Shown here: one piece after another, positions 16,136-24,198 of the stretch
Position numbering within the stretch: position 1 is the stretch's first letter
Layout of the letters: each line of letters opens with the position of its first letter
Assembly: GCA_022822785.1 (NCBI GenBank)
Contig: JAJEAL010000031.1
Location: 1-32,171, forward strand
DNA from: Candidatus Poribacteria bacterium
Lineage (GTDB): Bacteria; Poribacteria; WGA-4E; PCPOR2b
Length of the DNA: 32,171 bases
Reading direction: 5' to 3'
The notes under the pieces: generated by a model
Databases searched by the model: none
The model's input: only the letters and a program-made list of their open reading frames with translations
What the model was told of the DNA's origin: nothing
Program-made: the position numbers and the translations under genes

Positions 16136-18607
16136 GTGCATCGACCTGCTCTCCGCACACTCGTTCCCTACACGCTCGGCGTGCTTATCGCGGGGTTCCT
16201 GCCCATCCCCCTGTTCTGGATCTGGTTGGCTGCGTTGATCTGCTTATGCAGCGCTATCGGGTTGTCCTATCTGTCGAAAGGCGACCCCCGTAGATTACAG
16301 ATCGCTTGGGCGCTCCTACTGGGGGCACTCTGTGTCTGCGGCATGTTCCGCTTGAAAGTTGCACTGACCTCACCCATTCCCCCAGACTTCTATGATCAAC
16401 CGGTACATTTCGTAGGGGAGATGACCTATCAGCCAGAACGCGGGGAGCAGTGGGAGGCAGGTTACGCAAGTGGAACGCTCCGACCGGTGGCAGATCCCGA
16501 TTCAGCGGTTAAGGCAAAACTCCTGATCCGATTCCGTGAACCAATCCCTCTGCGCTACGGAGACCGGATTGAGTTGGAAGGGATATTACGCCGTCCAAAC
16601 GGGCAGCGCAATCCGGGCGGCTTCGATTACCGCTCCTATCTCGCCCGTCGAGCGGCCTTCGGGATTCTCTATCCGCATCGAGGTCAGGAGATTGTCACAA
16701 CGACCCGATCCGGCTTCCCGCTATTCCACTGGACGGAAAAGCTGCGTCGGCGGGTTGAATCCGTGATTGATAAAGCCTATCACGAACAGCCAATCCACTC
16801 CCAAGTGCTCAAAGGAATGTTCTTGGGCCAACAGAGCGGACTGGCGCCTGACGTTCTCGACGCATTCCGTAATAGCGGGAGCATACATATCCTCGCTGTC
16901 TCAGGATTGCACGTTGGGCTAATTGCGACCGTCTGCTTTTTCGGTTTTTCGCTGCTGCGCCTGCCTCAAAAAGCCACCGACCTATTGACGATTGCTGCCG
17001 TCATCCTGTACGCCTGCCTTGTCGGCTTCCGTCCCTCCGTTTTCCGTGCGTCACTGATGGCGGTTATCTTCTTGGTCTCACGGATTATAGAGCGGGATAG
17101 AGATCTGTATAATCTGCTTGCGTTCGCTGCCCTTGTGCTGTTGTTGATGAATCCCGCGCAACTGTGGGACATCGGTTTCCAACTCTCCTTTGTCGCCGTG
17201 GCGTCTATTGTCTATCTCGCGCCTAAGTGGGAGGGGTTTATCGCCCGTATTGCCCGATTAAATCAAACCGATTCAACAACCAATCCTGATCGTCGGTGGC
17301 TGCCCCGCCCCCTATGGGGACGCGCAGCGTGGTGGGTGGCGATGGGGTTTGGGGTAACGTTATCCGCGCAGGTGGGTACGACGCTAATCGGCGCATGGCA
17401 TTTCCATCGGGCTTACCCAATCGGACTCGTGGCGGGACTCTTTACCGTCGGGCTTGCCGCATTTCTGGTCAACATTACATTGGTTTCGGTCGTGCTCGGT
17501 TTAATCTGGCTACCACTGGCGCTGCCGTTCGTTTATGCCAACCACTTTATTCTTTGGATATTTCTAGGTCTTGTCGAGCTTTTCGGTCAATCGTGGACGG
17601 TCCTGAAGACGCCAACACCAAGTCTCGGTTTTATCGTTATCTACGTCGCCGGCTGCTTTGCGGTTGTGCATTGGGTGTGGGTATGGATGCACCGAAAACA
17701 GGTTATGGTCATTGGGTTGGCAGTCTTGTCAATCTGGATCTGGGACGCCGCTTGGCGCGAGCCGGGCAAGCTGCTAGACGTTACGTTCCTTGATGTCGGG
17801 CAGGGGGATGCGGCGTTCATCCAATTCCCTGACGGAAAGACCATGCTGATTGATGGGGGAGCCAATTCGTCACGGATTGAGGTGAATGAAGCGGGGATTG
17901 CGAAGCGGGTGGGGTATGACCATGGTGAGCGAACGCTTGATCCGTTTTTGTGTCACGAAGGGGTTTTTGGGATAGACCTTCTCCTTTTGAGCCATCCGGA
18001 CAACGATCACGGCGGTGGGTTTGGGCACATTTTGCGCGAGTTTGGTGTTAAGCGGGTATTGGGTGTACCACATCAGGATTTGTCGAAGTCTACTCATCAG
18101 ATTTTGCATGAGATTATTGATGCGAAGGATATTCCCCATGAACTCGGTTATGCGGGAACGGTTGACTTGACTTCTACGGCAAAATTGGAACTGCTGCACC
18201 CATTCGATGTTGCCTCGACAAATCTGCACGATAGAGATGTCAACAACGATTCACTGGTATTGACGGTGACCTACGGTGACCTACGCATCCTGTTCACAGG
18301 GGACATCGGACGAAAGGTTGAATTGGAGCTCATCGAATCGGGAGTAGATCTGAGGGCAGAGATTCTTAAGGTGCCCCATCACGGGAGCAAAACCTCCAGC
18401 AGCGCGGAATTCCTCGACGCCGTGCGTCCACGATACGCAATTTTCTCGCTGGGCCAACGGAATCGATACCGCTTTCCCTCTGAAGAGGTCGTGGAACGCT
18501 ACCGAGAACGGGGGTGCCGTATCTTGCGGACAGACCAGCTTGGCGCCCTCCGTTTCCGAACCGATGGACGGCGGTGTTGGGTTACGCATCATGTGGGGGA
18601 GCAGTGA
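16136..18607 (+). CDS. comEC: ComEC/Rec2-family DNA uptake channel with C-terminal metallo-beta-lactamase domain
   Basis: A polytopic inner-membrane protein of 823 residues that carries single-stranded DNA into the cytoplasm during natural transformation. The N-terminal part (about 1-210) has three membrane helices and the soluble DUF4131/OB-like segment (FYDQPVHFVGEM, RYGDRIELEGILRRPNG). The Competence domain (about 215-510) begins near FLGQQSGLAPDVLDAFRNSG and has HILAVSGLHVGLIA, with many helices. The C-terminal metallo-beta-lactamase domain starts at FLDVGQGDAAFI. It has the metal motif HPDNDH (620-625), FTGDIGRK and KVPHHGSKTSSS. This three-part length matches complete ComEC proteins. 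GTG 16136 is chosen because of GGAGG 11 nt upstream. No comEA or comF is nearby. Confidence 0.93.
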   Translation: MHRPALRTLVPYTLGVLIAGFLPIPLFWIWLAALICLCSAIGLSYLSKGDPRRLQIAWALLLGALCVCGMFRLKVALTSPIPPDFYDQPVHFVGEMTYQPERGEQWEAGYASGTLRPVADPDSAVKAKLLIRFREPIPLRYGDRIELEGILRRPNGQRNPGGFDYRSYLARRAAFGILYPHRGQEIVTTTRSGFPLFHWTEKLRRRVESVIDKAYHEQPIHSQVLKGMFLGQQSGLAPDVLDAFRNSGSIHILAVSGLHVGLIATVCFFGFSLLRLPQKATDLLTIAAVILYACLVGFRPSVFRASLMAVIFLVSRIIERDRDLYNLLAFAALVLLLMNPAQLWDIGFQLSFVAVASIVYLAPKWEGFIARIARLNQTDSTTNPDRRWLPRPLWGRAAWWVAMGFGVTLSAQVGTTLIGAWHFHRAYPIGLVAGLFTVGLAAFLVNITLVSVVLGLIWLPLALPFVYANHFILWIFLGLVELFGQSWTVLKTPTPSLGFIVIYVAGCFAVVHWVWVWMHRKQVMVIGLAVLSIWIWDAAWREPGKLLDVTFLDVGQGDAAFIQFPDGKTMLIDGGANSSRIEVNEAGIAKRVGYDHGERTLDPFLCHEGVFGIDLLLLSHPDNDHGGGFGHILREFGVKRVLGVPHQDLSKSTHQILHEIIDAKDIPHELGYAGTVDLTSTAKLELLHPFDVASTNLHDRDVNNDSLVLTVTYGDLRILFTGDIGRKVELELIESGVDLRAEILKVPHHGSKTSSSAEFLDAVRPRYAIFSLGQRNRYRFPSEEVVERYRERGCRILRTDQLGALRFRTDGRRCWVTHHVGEQ

Positions 18608-18628
18608 CCAAAACGGTTATTAGGGCTA

Positions 18629-18739
18629 TTTATGGTGAATTAGAGAAATAAATAGACACTTTCGCTCCCCGTGTTGGGTAGGCGCTGTTTTCAACTGCGC
18701 CAATTGGCAGTGTTCAAGTAGTTCTAAAATCTACCATAG
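18629..18739. mobile_element. MITE-like element, TGGTGAA family, copy C
   Basis: A 111-bp element opening with TTTATGGTGAA and closing with the decayed terminus CTACCATAG. It contains one GGTAGGCGC hairpin unit (18677-18701) and the tail GTGTTCAAGTAGTTC shared with copy D. It lies just downstream of comEC. Confidence 0.55.
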
Positions 18740-18796
18740 TTTTCCATTTTTTGACCGATTTTAGTGGGTAGACGGAAGACGGGGCCTTACACCGTA

Positions 18797-18844
18797 GGCG
18801 GGGCATCTTGCCCCGCCGTAGCCTCGACCGGGAGATCGAGCTAC
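18797..18844. repeat. Two adjacent GC-rich hairpins
   Basis: GGCGGGGC-ATCTT-GCCCCGCC (18797-18817) is followed by GTAGCCTCGA (18818-18827) pairing with TCGAGCTAC (18836-18844), one base bulged. They sit between copies C and D of the TGGTGAA family and encode nothing. Confidence 0.5.
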
Positions 18845-18851
18845 GGGAAAA

Positions 18852-19043
18852 TTATGGTGAACAATATAAATATGTAGACACTTTCGATCCACATGTTTGG
18901 TAGGCGCTGTTTCCAACTGCGCCATCCAGTCTCCTATTTGGTAGGTGCTGTTTCCAACTGCGCCGTCCAGTCTCCCGTATGGTAGGCGCTGTTTCCAACT
19001 GCGCCGGTATAGAGTGTCCAAGTAATTCCAAAATTCACCATAA
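18852..19043. mobile_element. MITE-like element, TGGTGAA family, copy D, with three 41-bp hairpin units
   Basis: A 192-bp element with termini TTATGGTGAA and TTCACCATAA. Inside are three 25-bp GGTAGGYGC hairpin units at 18899, 18940 and 18981, an exact 41-bp period. The two 16-nt intervals are similar to each other (ATCCAGTCTCCTATTT and GTCCAGTCTCCCGTAT). The start resembles copy B and the end resembles copy C. Confidence 0.7.
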
Positions 19044-19071
19044 ATGCCCCGGTAACGGTTATAGAAACCCC

Positions 19072-19100
19072 TTGAAATATGGCGAGGTTTATGATACTAT
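19072..19100 (+). promoter_or_regulatory. Possible sigma-70-type promoter before the defence island
   Basis: TTGAAA (19072-19077), a 17-nt spacer, and TACTAT (19095-19100) lie just past MITE copy D, about 300 nt before the first ATPase gene. Each box differs from consensus at one or two positions. The leader between contains only repeats. Confidence 0.35.
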
Positions 19101-19304
19101 CGCAGCAGAGTAACAACGCACCCGTAGGAGCGAGGTTGCCCCGCCCGATAAGCGCTTTTCGCTCCAACGGAGCGACATGTCTATAGAATTTGGAATATTA
19201 CAACGCCTGCACTCCAGAGGAGCGCTATGTGCATGGCAGTACCGAATTGCCCAAACAAAAAGCCCCAGCCGGGCGACAAGTGTATAGAAAAAACACAGGG
19301 ATTG

Positions 19305-19332
19305 GTAGGGAACGCAGATCTGCGTTCCCTAC
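19305..19332. repeat. Perfect 28-bp palindrome
   Basis: A fully self-complementary 28-bp sequence with half-site GTAGGGAACGCAGA, centred between 19318 and 19319. It lies 65 nt before the first defence gene. It could be a large operator, a terminator-like structure or another dispersed repeat; the GGTAGGGAACGCAG half looks like the repeat families elsewhere in the window. The rest of 19101-19397 shows no gene. Confidence 0.6.
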
Positions 19333-19397
19333 GATAAGCGTCAACAGAACTTAGAGGTTTTCAGTAACGGTACGACGGCGATTGTGGAGGTATCGGT

Positions 19398-20795
19398 ATG
19401 AGTCTGAAAATAGAGTTAAAAAATCTTGGCATCCTAAAACAGGCGGAGTTTTCGCTCGGAGATTTGACCCTTATCTGTGGAAAAAATAACACCGGCAAAA
19501 CCTATATTGCCTATGCACTGTATGCTTTCTTGAATGCTTGGCGCGGACTGACTGAGTTTGGGGTGAACAGTACTCAAATTCAACGCCTGCTTACAGATGG
19601 TGGTATCAAGATTGAGTTGGGGGGATATGCCGAAAAGGTGGATCAGCTGCTCGCAGAAGCATGTAAACGATATACCAATCAACTAGATAGCACAGTTTTT
19701 GCGACAACTGAAGGCCGATTTCATAACAGCGAGTTTCACGTCCAGATAGATGCGATTGACATACGCAATAAAGAACTCAAACGCGAACTGGGAATTGCTC
19801 AAGAGCGGTTTCTTAGGTATTCAAAGGAACGAGGTAGTGAAGAACTCACGGTGAGTTTGGTAGTGCAAAGAGATCAAGAGAGAGAAATAGATCCTTTTTT
19901 TACCGAAAGATCTGTTAACTTCATTATCGGCAATGCTATTTTTTCCGATTCTTTGCCTACTCCCTTTATTGCTTCAGCCGAGCGCACCGGACTCGCTATT
20001 TTCCGTAGGGAACTCAATTTTGCTCGGAATCGCTTACTTGAGGAAATGGGACGATCGAACCCTAAGATTGATCCTCAGGATTTGCTATTCAAAGCGTATC
20101 AAAGTTACCCTGTGCCGATAGAAGATAACGCGGATTTTATACGTCAACTTGAAGATATTGCAAAAAGAAACAGTTTTCTTGCTAAAGAACACCCTGAAGT
20201 ATTAGACGACTTCACTGACATTATCGGTGGCGAATACACTATAACACAAGATGACCAACTCTACTACACCCCCAAAGGGACGCGGCTTAAATTGACTATG
20301 GTTGAAAGTTCGAGTGCTGTGCGTTCACTTGTGGATCTCGGTTTTTATCTGCGCCATGTCGCCCAAAAGGGGCACCTACTTATGGTAGATGAGCCGGAAT
20401 TAAACCTGCATCCGGCAAACCAACGTCGCATTGCCAGACTTTTTGCACGTCTGGTGAATTTGGGTGTTAAGGTGTTTATCACCACCCACAGCGATTACAT
20501 CGTCAAAGAGTTGAATACCCTCATTATGCTCAATCACGATAAACCACACCTGAAAAGGATTGCCAAAGAGAACGGTTATCAGGAATCTGAGTTAATCCGT
20601 TCAGATCAGGTCAAGGTCTATATGACTCAAGAAGCACTAGTGCCATTAGAGGAGGGACAAAAGAGACGTAGAAGGGCCCACACGCTTGTGGAGGCTGATG
20701 TTGATCCAGTACTTGGCATTGAAGCCCGCAGCTTTGACGAGACGATTAATGAGATGAACAGTATTCAGGCAGACATTGTGTGGGGTGCGGAGTAA
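19398..20795 (+). CDS. ABC/AAA_15-like ATPase of a defence ATPase-nuclease pair
   Basis: A 465-residue P-loop ATPase of the SMC/OLD-like (AAA_15/AAA_21) class used as sensor or motor in many phage-defence systems. Walker A is GKNNTGKT (28-35). A long central insert (about 50-300) holds helical, coiled-coil-like sequence (RNKELKRELGIAQERFLRYS). A signature-like MVESSSAVRSL at 301-311 precedes Walker B LLMVDEPELNLHP (327-339) and the switch histidine H364 in FITTHSDYI. There is no TOPRIM domain at the C-terminus; a short acidic tail ends the protein. ATG 19398 has GGAGG about 8 nt upstream. The nuclease-like gene starts four nt after its stop and res follows, so the three form an operon. The exact defence family is not recognised. 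Confidence 0.85.
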   Translation: MSLKIELKNLGILKQAEFSLGDLTLICGKNNTGKTYIAYALYAFLNAWRGLTEFGVNSTQIQRLLTDGGIKIELGGYAEKVDQLLAEACKRYTNQLDSTVFATTEGRFHNSEFHVQIDAIDIRNKELKRELGIAQERFLRYSKERGSEELTVSLVVQRDQEREIDPFFTERSVNFIIGNAIFSDSLPTPFIASAERTGLAIFRRELNFARNRLLEEMGRSNPKIDPQDLLFKAYQSYPVPIEDNADFIRQLEDIAKRNSFLAKEHPEVLDDFTDIIGGEYTITQDDQLYYTPKGTRLKLTMVESSSAVRSLVDLGFYLRHVAQKGHLLMVDEPELNLHPANQRRIARLFARLVNLGVKVFITTHSDYIVKELNTLIMLNHDKPHLKRIAKENGYQESELIRSDQVKVYMTQEALVPLEEGQKRRRRAHTLVEADVDPVLGIEARSFDETINEMNSIQADIVWGAE

Positions 20796-20799
20796 GATT

Positions 20800-21363
20800 G
20801 TGAACGATATTGAAATATTGAAGGAAATGCTCGTCTGCGATGTCCAAGTTTCGTTACAACAGAAAGGAAGTCAACTGCCCTCTGTTAAACTAAAAGATAG
20901 ACAGGCGAACACGACTGTGGAGATAAAAGATTTGCCTCATGACTCAATTGTGATCAAAGCGGAAGATTTTAAGGACCCTCCTACTGTCTTTCAGGGGTCG
21001 AAGGACGAAGGCAGGCGGGCTGATTTTGTGATTGTATCCAATGACGGAATGAAAAAATGGATTGTTTGTATTGAAGTTAAGAGAGGTACAAGGATACGAC
21101 GAAACAGGGTTATAGCACAATTACGAGGTGCACGGTGTATTATGGATTACTGCAAATCTATAGGAAGAGAATTCTGGTCAGCAAGGGGATTTCTCAAAGG
21201 CTATGAATACCGATTTGTAGGTATAGCACGCCTTAACATTCAAATCCAACCAACACGTTCCGGTGCTTCTGGTGGTCCTTCCAGAACAAATTTGCATAAT
21301 CGGCCTGAGGCTTTTCTACGAATTTTAGGAAGGCAGAGCCTCTATTTCAACGAGTTGACCTAA
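20800..21363 (+). CDS. Predicted PD-(D/E)XK nuclease partner of the preceding ATPase
   Basis: A 187-residue protein that I do not recognise as a named family. It shows a PD-(D/E)XK-like core: GRRADFVIVSNDG (D75), then a strand WIVCIEVKRG giving E92-V-K94, then IAQLRGARCIMDYC, where Q107 fits the helix glutamine often found in such nucleases. An N-terminal helix and a C-terminal segment YEYRFVGIARLN complete it. GTG 20800 is chosen: it is four nt after the ATPase stop with GGAG at 20789-20792; a TTG at 20776 would overlap the ATPase end. The coupling implies that the ATPase and this nuclease act together, as in ATPase-nuclease defence pairs. It could instead be a nuclease-like fold without activity. 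The function is inference. Confidence 0.65.
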   Translation: MNDIEILKEMLVCDVQVSLQQKGSQLPSVKLKDRQANTTVEIKDLPHDSIVIKAEDFKDPPTVFQGSKDEGRRADFVIVSNDGMKKWIVCIEVKRGTRIRRNRVIAQLRGARCIMDYCKSIGREFWSARGFLKGYEYRFVGIARLNIQIQPTRSGASGGPSRTNLHNRPEAFLRILGRQSLYFNELT

Positions 21364-21375
21364 TGAGGTATCCTG

Positions 21376-24057
21376 ATGGCACTACATCCCAACTTCCCCG
21401 AATCGCCACACGAAATTATTGACCCCGCAGTGCGCTGGCTTCCAGACAACCAAACACTCGGAGACACCGATTACGGAAAACTGCTCCCCCCACTTGTCCA
21501 CAAGATTCGCGCGGAGGTCAAAGCGTGGCGCGATAGCGACTACAGCGGTGCTACCGAAACGAGCAAAGCGCTTCTCAATTGGTGGTTCAATACCCCTCAC
21601 CCGGTAGAGGAGTTAGATGGTACGATGACCGAGTTTCAGTACTACTTTGCCCAGCGCGAGGCACTGGAAACCATCATCTACCTGTACGATGTGTTCAAGG
21701 TGAGAGACAGATACGACCTGATGCGTTTCGACAGTTCGGGTGCTATTTCAACGGGGATGTTCGACGAAGATTGGCGGCGATTTGTGCTGAAAATGGCGAC
21801 AGGGACAGGCAAAACAAAGGTGATGAGCCTTGCGATCGCTTGGAGTTTCTTCCACAAACTGTACGAACCCGATTCCGAACTATCCCGCAACTTTCTGGTC
21901 ATTGCCCCCAATATCATCGTGTTGGATCGTATCTATCATGATTTTCAGGGGTTGCGTGTTTTCTTTGAGGACCCTGTGTTGCCCGATAACGGTTTTGAGG
22001 GGCGGGACTGGCGCGACGATTTTCAACTGACCCTACATCTACAGGACGAGGTACGCGTCGTCCACCCCACCGGCAACATCTTTCTGACCAATATCCACCG
22101 CGTCTACTCCGGGGATCAGCCGCCGCCGTCCCCCGACGACGACAACAGTATGGACTACTTCTTGGGGACGCGGCCAACGGGCGCAACCACCGATTCTAAG
22201 GTAGACTTGGGCGTAATTGTCCGTGACATTGACGAATTGATGATCTTGAACGATGAAGCACATCATATCCACGACAACAAGTTGGCATGGTTCAAATCGA
22301 TCGAGGACATTCACAATCGCCTGCTGCAGAAAGGGGGAGCGTTGGCGTTACAGGTCGACGTAACCGCCACGCCCAAGCACAACAATGGGGCGATTTTTGT
22401 GCAGACGGTGGCAGATTACCCGCTCGTGGAGGCGATTTCGCAAAATGTGGTCAAGCGTCCCGTACTTCCCGATGAAGAAAGCAGGGGCAAGCTGACCGAG
22501 CGACAAAGTGCGAAGTACACCGAAAGATACGCGGACTACCTCGATCTCGGCGTTATTGAGTGGCGTAAAGGGTCCGCAGAGCATGAAAAGGTAGGAAAGA
22601 AAGCCATTCTGTTTGTGATGACCGACCACACCCGGAACTGTGACGAGGTCGCGGAATATCTTGAAAATAGCTATCCCGATCTGAAGGAGGCTGTGCTGGT
22701 GATTCACACAAAGCAAAACGGCGAGATTTCCGAAGCTGCATCCGCTAAGAATCAAGAAGAATTAAAGAAACTGCGTAAACAGGCGAAGGAGATCGATTCG
22801 CCAGAGAGTCCGTACAAGGCGATTGTCTCAGTGTTGATGCTCAAGGAGGGGTGGGATGTCAAGAACGTTACCACCATTGTCGGACTGCGCCCCTATTCCG
22901 CCAAGAGCAACATTTTACCTGAGCAGACGCTAGGACGTGGGCTACGTCGGATGTACACCGAGGAAGTGCCGGAAGTTGTCAGTGTTGTCGGCACCGATGC
23001 CTTTATGGAATTTGTCGAATCAGTTCGAGTAGAGGGCGTGGAATTGGAACGCCGCCCGATGGGGCTAGATACCAAACCCAAAACGCCACTTGTGATCGAG
23101 GTGGACAAAGAAAACGGGGACAAGAACATCGACGCCCTAGATATCGAAATTCCAACCTTAACGCGGCGCGTTTATCGCGAATACAGGAATCTGGAAGGTC
23201 TGGACCTTACACAACTCGACTTTCCGCCTGTGACGTATCAGGGCTTTAGCAAAGAGGAGCAGCGGGAGATTGTTTTTCGGGATATGACAACCGGTGAGGA
23301 AACACACAGAACAGTGATGGATAGTACCGGCGTCGCAGATTATCGCAGCGCGGTCGGCTATTTTGCACAGACCATCATGAAAGAGTTAAAATTGGTCAGC
23401 GGTTATGATGTGCTGTACGGGAAGGTTAAAGAATTTATCCAAAACCAGTTGTTCGGTGAGCCGGTGGATTTGGATTCACCCAATACCGTCCGCAATCTGT
23501 CAGAACCCGCTGCCACAAAAACCGTGATTGAAACCCTCAGACGAGCCATAAACGACCTCACGATACAGGATAAAGGTGAAGCACAGATTAGCGAGATTAT
23601 CAGGTTACGGGATATACGGCCCTTTGTGGTCAAGGAGCAATCCTATTTGACCCCCGAAAAATCTGTGTTCAACAGAATCACCGGCGATAACCAATTGGAG
23701 CGGGATTTTGCCGCATTTCTGGAGGACAGTCCTGATGTAGTTTCCTTCGGAAAAAATTATTTTGCGACGGGTTTCAAGTTGGATTACGTCAATGATGATG
23801 GCGGCATCTCCAACTACCATCCCGATTTCTTCGTAAAATTGGCGGACGGACGGATAATTGTCGCCGAGACCAAAGGACGGAAGGATGTGGATGTAGATCC
23901 CAAGATGCACCGACTGGCGCAATGGTGTAAGGATGTCAACATCAACCAATCCGATGTCGTCTACGACTTTGTTTATGTTGATGAGGATAATTTTCGGGAG
24001 TATACACCGAGAACATTTCAGCAACTACTTGAAGGATTCCGGGAATACAAAACCTGA
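21376..24057 (+). CDS. Type III-like restriction enzyme, Res subunit (SF2 helicase plus PD-(D/E)XK nuclease)
   Basis: An 893-residue restriction subunit that would translocate on and cut DNA lacking the partner methylation. The helicase core has Walker A ATGTGKT (141-147), FLVIAPNIIVLDRIYHDF, the DEAH-like box NDEAHH (292-297) and VDVTATP (327-333). The second RecA domain has LMLKEGWDVKNVTTIVGLRP and QTLGRGLRRMY. The C-terminal endonuclease motif is YHPDFFVKLADG...AETKGRKD, with D817, E831 and K833. The N-terminal block (LLNWWFNTPH, FQYYFAQREALETIIYL, LMRFDSSGAI) resembles what I recall as the BPTD_3080-type restriction endonuclease group. ATG 21376 has GAGGT upstream and a 12-nt gap from the nuclease gene. 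Its methyltransferase is 2.3 kb downstream, beyond three unrelated genes, and comes after res rather than before it, which is unusual for type III loci. Confidence 0.92.
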   Translation: MALHPNFPESPHEIIDPAVRWLPDNQTLGDTDYGKLLPPLVHKIRAEVKAWRDSDYSGATETSKALLNWWFNTPHPVEELDGTMTEFQYYFAQREALETIIYLYDVFKVRDRYDLMRFDSSGAISTGMFDEDWRRFVLKMATGTGKTKVMSLAIAWSFFHKLYEPDSELSRNFLVIAPNIIVLDRIYHDFQGLRVFFEDPVLPDNGFEGRDWRDDFQLTLHLQDEVRVVHPTGNIFLTNIHRVYSGDQPPPSPDDDNSMDYFLGTRPTGATTDSKVDLGVIVRDIDELMILNDEAHHIHDNKLAWFKSIEDIHNRLLQKGGALALQVDVTATPKHNNGAIFVQTVADYPLVEAISQNVVKRPVLPDEESRGKLTERQSAKYTERYADYLDLGVIEWRKGSAEHEKVGKKAILFVMTDHTRNCDEVAEYLENSYPDLKEAVLVIHTKQNGEISEAASAKNQEELKKLRKQAKEIDSPESPYKAIVSVLMLKEGWDVKNVTTIVGLRPYSAKSNILPEQTLGRGLRRMYTEEVPEVVSVVGTDAFMEFVESVRVEGVELERRPMGLDTKPKTPLVIEVDKENGDKNIDALDIEIPTLTRRVYREYRNLEGLDLTQLDFPPVTYQGFSKEEQREIVFRDMTTGEETHRTVMDSTGVADYRSAVGYFAQTIMKELKLVSGYDVLYGKVKEFIQNQLFGEPVDLDSPNTVRNLSEPAATKTVIETLRRAINDLTIQDKGEAQISEIIRLRDIRPFVVKEQSYLTPEKSVFNRITGDNQLERDFAAFLEDSPDVVSFGKNYFATGFKLDYVNDDGGISNYHPDFFVKLADGRIIVAETKGRKDVDVDPKMHRLAQWCKDVNINQSDVVYDFVYVDEDNFREYTPRTFQQLLEGFREYKT

Positions 24058-24080
24058 TATTGGAATTGGTAAGGTTTTTC

Positions 24081-24172
24081 GGTTCATGTCAAAAGAAAGT
24101 GTAAAGCGCGAAGAGAAACCGAGTTTTTTCTTGAAAACTCGGTTTCTGTTTCACCATTTCTTAACATAAACC
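24081..24172. mobile_element. 92-bp miniature inverted-repeat element, second copy, inside the defence island
   Basis: It begins GGTTCATGT and ends ACATAAACC, with a central hairpin GAAACCGAG...CTCGGTTTC. The flanks GGTTTTTC (24073-24080) and AGTTTTTC (24173-24180) match at 7 of 8 positions, an aged target duplication. It has the same length and architecture as 5402-5493. It separates res from the ParA-like gene and could reduce read-through or place new signals between the two operons. Confidence 0.8.
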
Positions 24173-24198
24173 AGTTTTTCTTTTAGGAGGAGTGTACT

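Noticed and set aside
18899-19005. CRISPR-like array of three 25-bp repeats with 16-nt intervals
   Set aside because: The intervals are too short and are similar to one another, there are only three units, no cas genes are present, and the same unit occurs singly and in pairs elsewhere. It is a hairpin repeat family inside a mobile element.
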